Below are positions 60,980 through 64,000 of a DNA stretch of 64,000 nt, piece by piece. This stretch comes from Planctomycetota bacterium (GTDB lineage: Bacteria; Planctomycetota; UBA1135; UBA2386). A program made the position numbers and the translations under genes. The stretch is from contig JADLHO010000145.1 in the NCBI GenBank assembly GCA_020848735.1, positions 1-64,000 on the forward strand. Reading direction: 5' to 3'. Under the pieces are notes generated by a model. The model searched no databases. It was not told where the DNA came from and saw nothing but the letters and a program-made list of their open reading frames with translations. How positions within the stretch are numbered: position 1 is the stretch's first letter; each line of letters begins with the position of its first letter.

Positions 60980-62290
60980 ATGCGCCATCACCCCGCGCGG
61001 CTGAATCAGCACAAGCGTGACGGGGGCGCGTGGAGCGACGAGGAGATCGACGACATCGTCCGCGGTGTCGTCGATGGCTCGCTCGGGGACGGGCAGCTCG
61101 GCGCCCTCCTGATGGCGGTCTGCTGCCGCGGCATGAGCGCGCGGGAGACCGCGCGCCTCACGCTCGCCATGCGCGACTCCGGCCGCGTGCTCGAGCTCGG
61201 TGGCATCCCCGGCCGCAAGGTCGACAAGCACAGCACGGGCGGCGTCGGCGACAAGGTGAGCCTCTGCCTCGCGCCGCTGGTCGCCGCGTGTGGCGTGCCG
61301 GTGCCGATGATCTCGGGGCGCGGGCTCGGCCATACCGGGGGCACGATCGACAAGCTCGCCGCGATCCCCGGCTACCGCACCGACCTCGAGCCGGACGATT
61401 TCGTCGCGGTCCTGCGCGATTGCGGCTTCGCGATGGCCGGCGCCAGCGCGGCGATCGCACCTGCCGACCGGCGCATGTACGCGATGCGCGACGTCAGCGG
61501 GACCGTCGAATCCATCCCGCTGATCACGGCGTCGATCCTGAGCAAGAAGCTCGCCGAAGGCATCGACGGGCTCGTGATGGACGTGAAGTGCGGCCGCGCC
61601 GCCTTCATGAAGGAACTCGAGCAGGCGCGAGCGCTCGCGCAGAGTCTCGTGAGCGTCGGCACCGCGGCCGGCGTGCGGGTCACCGCCCTGCTCACGGACA
61701 TGGACCGGCCGCTCGGTCGCGCGATCGGCAATCACCTCGAGGTGCTCGAGGCGGTGCAGGTCCTGAAGGGTCAGGGGCCGGCGGACCTCAACGAACTCAC
61801 GCTCGCCCTCGGCGTCGAGATGCTGCTGCTCGCCGGCGAGACCGACGCGGCGCGTGCCCGGGCCCGACTCACCCGGGCCATCGCCGACGGTTCCGCGCTC
61901 GAGTGCCTGCGTCGCAACGTCGTGCGGCAGGACGGCGACCCGCGCTTCCTGGACGAGCCCAAGGCGCTCGGCAGTGCCCCGGTGCACCTCGGCGTCGCGA
62001 GCCCGAGCGAGGGCCACGTCGTCGACGTCGACCCGCTGGCGCTCGGCCTCTGCGCGATGGATCTCGGCGCCGGTCGGCTCCAGCCGAGCGATCGCGTCGA
62101 CCCGCTGGTGGGGATCCTCATGCTGGTCGAACGCGGCGCGCGCGTGACGCGGGGCCAGCCGCTCGCGATGGTCTTCGCACGGACCCAGGCCGCCGCGATG
62201 GCCGCGCTCGAGCGCGTGCTCGCCGCGATCCGCATCGGTTCGGAGGCGCCGCCGGAGCGGCCGCTCGTGCTCGCGCGCATCGGCGCGTGA
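60980..62290 (+). CDS. deoA: thymidine/pyrimidine-nucleoside phosphorylase
   Basis: Phosphorolyses thymidine and deoxyuridine to base plus 2-deoxyribose-1-phosphate. The signature is GRKVDKHSTGGVGDKVSLCLAP, with SGRGLGHTGGTIDKLAAIPGYR and SILSKKLAEGIDGLVMDVKCG. The N-terminal helical domain (WSDEEIDDIVRGVVDGSLGDGQLGALLMA) and the C-terminal RxxVxxGxPLA region are present. 436 aa, as in E. coli. It stands ten kb from deoC with three unrelated genes between. Deoxyribose-1-phosphate would need a phosphopentomutase, not seen here. Confidence 0.92.
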   Translation: MRHHPARLNQHKRDGGAWSDEEIDDIVRGVVDGSLGDGQLGALLMAVCCRGMSARETARLTLAMRDSGRVLELGGIPGRKVDKHSTGGVGDKVSLCLAPLVAACGVPVPMISGRGLGHTGGTIDKLAAIPGYRTDLEPDDFVAVLRDCGFAMAGASAAIAPADRRMYAMRDVSGTVESIPLITASILSKKLAEGIDGLVMDVKCGRAAFMKELEQARALAQSLVSVGTAAGVRVTALLTDMDRPLGRAIGNHLEVLEAVQVLKGQGPADLNELTLALGVEMLLLAGETDAARARARLTRAIADGSALECLRRNVVRQDGDPRFLDEPKALGSAPVHLGVASPSEGHVVDVDPLALGLCAMDLGAGRLQPSDRVDPLVGILMLVERGARVTRGQPLAMVFARTQAAAMAALERVLAAIRIGSEAPPERPLVLARIGA

Positions 62291-62300
62291 CACCCCTCGC

Positions 62301-63509
62301 TCACATCCGCGCGACGTAGTCCTCGACGATGCGCTGGAACTCCGCGGCGAGGTTCGGGCCCTCCAGCGTGGCGACCTTCTCGCCGTCGACGTAGACCGGC
62401 GCGCGCGGCGCCTCGCCGGTGCCCGGCAACGAGATGCCGATGTGCGCGGCCTTGCTCTCGCCCGGGCCATTGACCACGCAGCCCATCACCGCGACCTGCA
62501 GCTCCGCCGCGCGCGGCTTGTCGCGCCGCCAGACGGGCATGCGTTCGTGGAGGAAGCGCTCGATGCCCTGCGCGAGCTCCTGGAAGAGCGTGCTGGTGGT
62601 GCGCCCGCAGCCGGGACAGGCGGTGACCTGCGGGAGGAAGGGCCGGATCTCGAGCGACTGCAGGATCTGCTGCGCGACGCGGACCTCCTCGGTGCGCGGC
62701 TCGCCGGGGCGTGGGGTCAACGAGACGCGGATCGTGTCGCCGATGCCCTCCTGCAGCAGCACCGCGAGGGCCGCGCTCGAGGCCACGATGCCCTTGGTGC
62801 CCATGCCCGCCTCCGTGAGCCCGAGGTGCAGCGCGTGGTTCGTGCGCGCCGCGAGCAGCCGGTAGACGGCGATGAGCTGCTGCACGCGGCTGATCTTGCA
62901 CGAGATCACGATGCGATCGGCCGGCAGGCCGAGCTCGACGGCCGCGCCCGCGCTGTCGCACGCGCTCTGCACCATCGCCTCGAGCAGGATCTCCTCGGCG
63001 GTCCGCGGCGCGCCCGCGCGCGCGTTCTCGTCCATGAGGCGCGCGAGCAGCTCCTGGTCGAGCGAGCCCGCATTGACGCCGATGCGCACCGCCTTGCCGT
63101 GCTCCTTCGCGACTTCGATCATCGTCGCGAAGTTGCGGTCGTGGTTCGCGCCCTTGCCGACGTTGCCGGGGTTGATGCGGTACTTGTCGAGCGCTTCGGC
63201 GCAGCCGGGGAACTCGCGCAGGAGCACGTGGCCGTTGTAGTGGAAGTCGCCGATGAGCGGCACGTCGAGACACTGCGCTGAGAGGCGCGCGCGGATCTCG
63301 GGCACCGCGGCCGCGGCCTCCTTCGTGTTCACCGTGATGCGCACGAGCTCGCTGCCGGCGAGGAAGAGCTCGGCCACCTGGCGCGCGGTGCCGGCTGCAT
63401 CCGCGGTGTCGGTGTTGGTCATCGACTGCACCGCCACGGGTGCAGCACCACCGACGACGGCGTTGCGGATGCGGACGGCGAGCGAGGATCGGCGCGGTTG
63501 CGCGTGCAT
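62301..63509 (-). CDS. ispG: 4-hydroxy-3-methylbut-2-enyl diphosphate synthase IspG
   Basis: The penultimate enzyme of the MEP isoprenoid pathway, a [4Fe-4S] protein. The TIM barrel includes [43 protein letters not shown] and [24 protein letters not shown]. Cluster cysteines lie in CPGCGRTT and [17 protein letters not shown]. 402 aa, close to the 372-aa E. coli protein and not the long plant/Chlamydia type. Start at the ATG at 63507-63509, where the family N-terminus begins. Convergent with deoA (10-bp gap). Confidence 0.93.
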   Translation of the reverse strand: MHAQPRRSSLAVRIRNAVVGGAAPVAVQSMTNTDTADAAGTARQVAELFLAGSELVRITVNTKEAAAAVPEIRARLSAQCLDVPLIGDFHYNGHVLLREFPGCAEALDKYRINPGNVGKGANHDRNFATMIEVAKEHGKAVRIGVNAGSLDQELLARLMDENARAGAPRTAEEILLEAMVQSACDSAGAAVELGLPADRIVISCKISRVQQLIAVYRLLAARTNHALHLGLTEAGMGTKGIVASSAALAVLLQEGIGDTIRVSLTPRPGEPRTEEVRVAQQILQSLEIRPFLPQVTACPGCGRTTSTLFQELAQGIERFLHERMPVWRRDKPRAAELQVAVMGCVVNGPGESKAAHIGISLPGTGEAPRAPVYVDGEKVATLEGPNLAAEFQRIVEDYVARM

Positions 63510-63619
63510 GGGCCGCGCGATGCTAGCCCGAAGCGGTGGCCCTCGCGTGGCTCGTGCGGAGCCGACCGCTCCCGGCTGCGCGGCGCGGACCCGGCCGCTA
63601 CCCTCCCCGGCCGCGCGCG

Positions 63620-64000
63620 ATGACCCTCTCCGCACCCGGCCGCGTCCTTCTGTTCTGCTGGCTCGGCTGGGTCCTCGAGTTCTACGAGCTCGTCCTCTTC
63701 GCGTTCGTGAAGCCGGCGCTCGGCCTCGACCTCGCGCTCGACACGGCGCAGCTCGCCTGGATCGACGGCCTCACCTTCGCCGCCGCGGCCCTCGGCGGCG
63801 TGCTGCTCGGGCGGCACGCGGATCGCCACGGGCGCCGCCGTGCGTTGTGCGCGAGCATCGCGTGCTTCTCCGCCGGCGCCCTGCTCACCGGACTCGCACA
63901 GGGCTTCGCGTCGCTCGCGCTCGCGCGCGTGGTGCTCGGCCTCGGGCTCGGCGGCGAATGGGGTGTCGGCCACGCGGCGGTGGCGGAGGCCCATCCCGTC
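63620..64000 (+). CDS. major facilitator superfamily transporter, 3' end beyond the window
   Basis: The first 127 codons are present and the frame stays open to the window edge. Helix 1 is [22 protein letters not shown], helix 2 [16 protein letters not shown], and the motif A loop is [12 protein letters not shown]. Helix 4 is [23 protein letters not shown]. The E-F-Y/F-x-x-x-L-F and GxGxGGEWGxG patterns match the organic-acid/sugar:proton symporter subgroup (SHS/MHS). Substrate cannot be assigned from the fragment. The ATG lies 110 bp from the divergent ispG start. Confidence 0.8.
   Translation, partial: MTLSAPGRVLLFCWLGWVLEFYELVLFAFVKPALGLDLALDTAQLAWIDGLTFAAAALGGVLLGRHADRHGRRRALCASIACFSAGALLTGLAQGFASLALARVVLGLGLGGEWGVGHAAVAEAHPV

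Overview
The window is very GC-rich (roughly 70% by eye) and densely packed, with strong third-position GC bias. That bias is why almost every real gene has long antisense and out-of-frame shadows. Gene content suggests a Gram-negative, envelope-complex bacterium, most consistent with a planctomycete or close relative. The clues are a fused PilM-PilN protein, pseudopilin operons carrying LamG-like domains, a large-leader CcsA (system II cytochrome c maturation), and small secreted beta-rich proteins of a type I associate with that phylum. This is inference from gene style; there is no rRNA gene in the window. Composition looks even throughout, and I see no insertion sequence, prophage, integrase or CRISPR array.

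Layout. 0.1-5.4 kb: housekeeping genes (RecQ helicase, an HELGH metallopeptidase, RlmI-type rRNA methyltransferase, RadC, RsmE). 5.7-24.2 kb: one long plus-strand operon of eleven genes for a pseudopilus or type IV pilus/T2SS-like machine. It runs FHA membrane protein, PilM-PilN fusion, PilO-like, TPR protein, then GspG-, GspH-, GspK-, GspJ- and GspI-like prepilins, a zinc-ribbon secreted protein and a parvulin-type PPIase. Four of these carry jelly-roll (LamG or carbohydrate-binding-like) domains, the GspK-like protein is 1752 aa, and a small beta module recurs in GspK and GspJ. No ATPase, PilC/GspF, secretin or prepilin peptidase is present here, so these must lie elsewhere. 24.2-26.4 kb: ScpB with a repeat-rich acidic extension, tRNA-Glu(UUC), and an AcpH-like phosphodiesterase.

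26.5-30.8 kb: a lipoprotein with an internal duplication, followed without gaps by ResB and CcsA. 30.9-37.2 kb: NupG-like nucleoside transporter, SixA, a Tat-exported sugar isomerase-like protein, and on the minus strand a membrane protein, an EHD/dynamin-like GTPase and a phosphodiester glycosidase lipoprotein. 37.3-50.7 kb: a surface polysaccharide region. It has a plus-strand SGNH protein and a seven-gene minus-strand operon (GT2, FAD oxidoreductase, phosphodiesterase, Wzx-like flippase, AsnB-type amidotransferase, CapK-like adenylate-forming enzyme, GT39), preceded by a PLP-dependent decarboxylase.

50.9-62.3 kb: a pyrimidine deoxynucleoside salvage and catabolism set: cytidine deaminase, deoxyribose-phosphate aldolase, an aldehyde dehydrogenase with a truncated partner, and thymidine phosphorylase. 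Interleaved are two secreted proteins, a Kef-type antiporter and an exported catalase-peroxidase. With the NupG-like transporter this would import nucleosides, deaminate cytidine, phosphorolyse pyrimidine nucleosides, cleave deoxyribose-5-phosphate and oxidise the acetaldehyde. A strong hairpin with a competing alternative pairing sits between cdd and deoC. The window ends with IspG and the start of a major facilitator transporter cut by the right edge.
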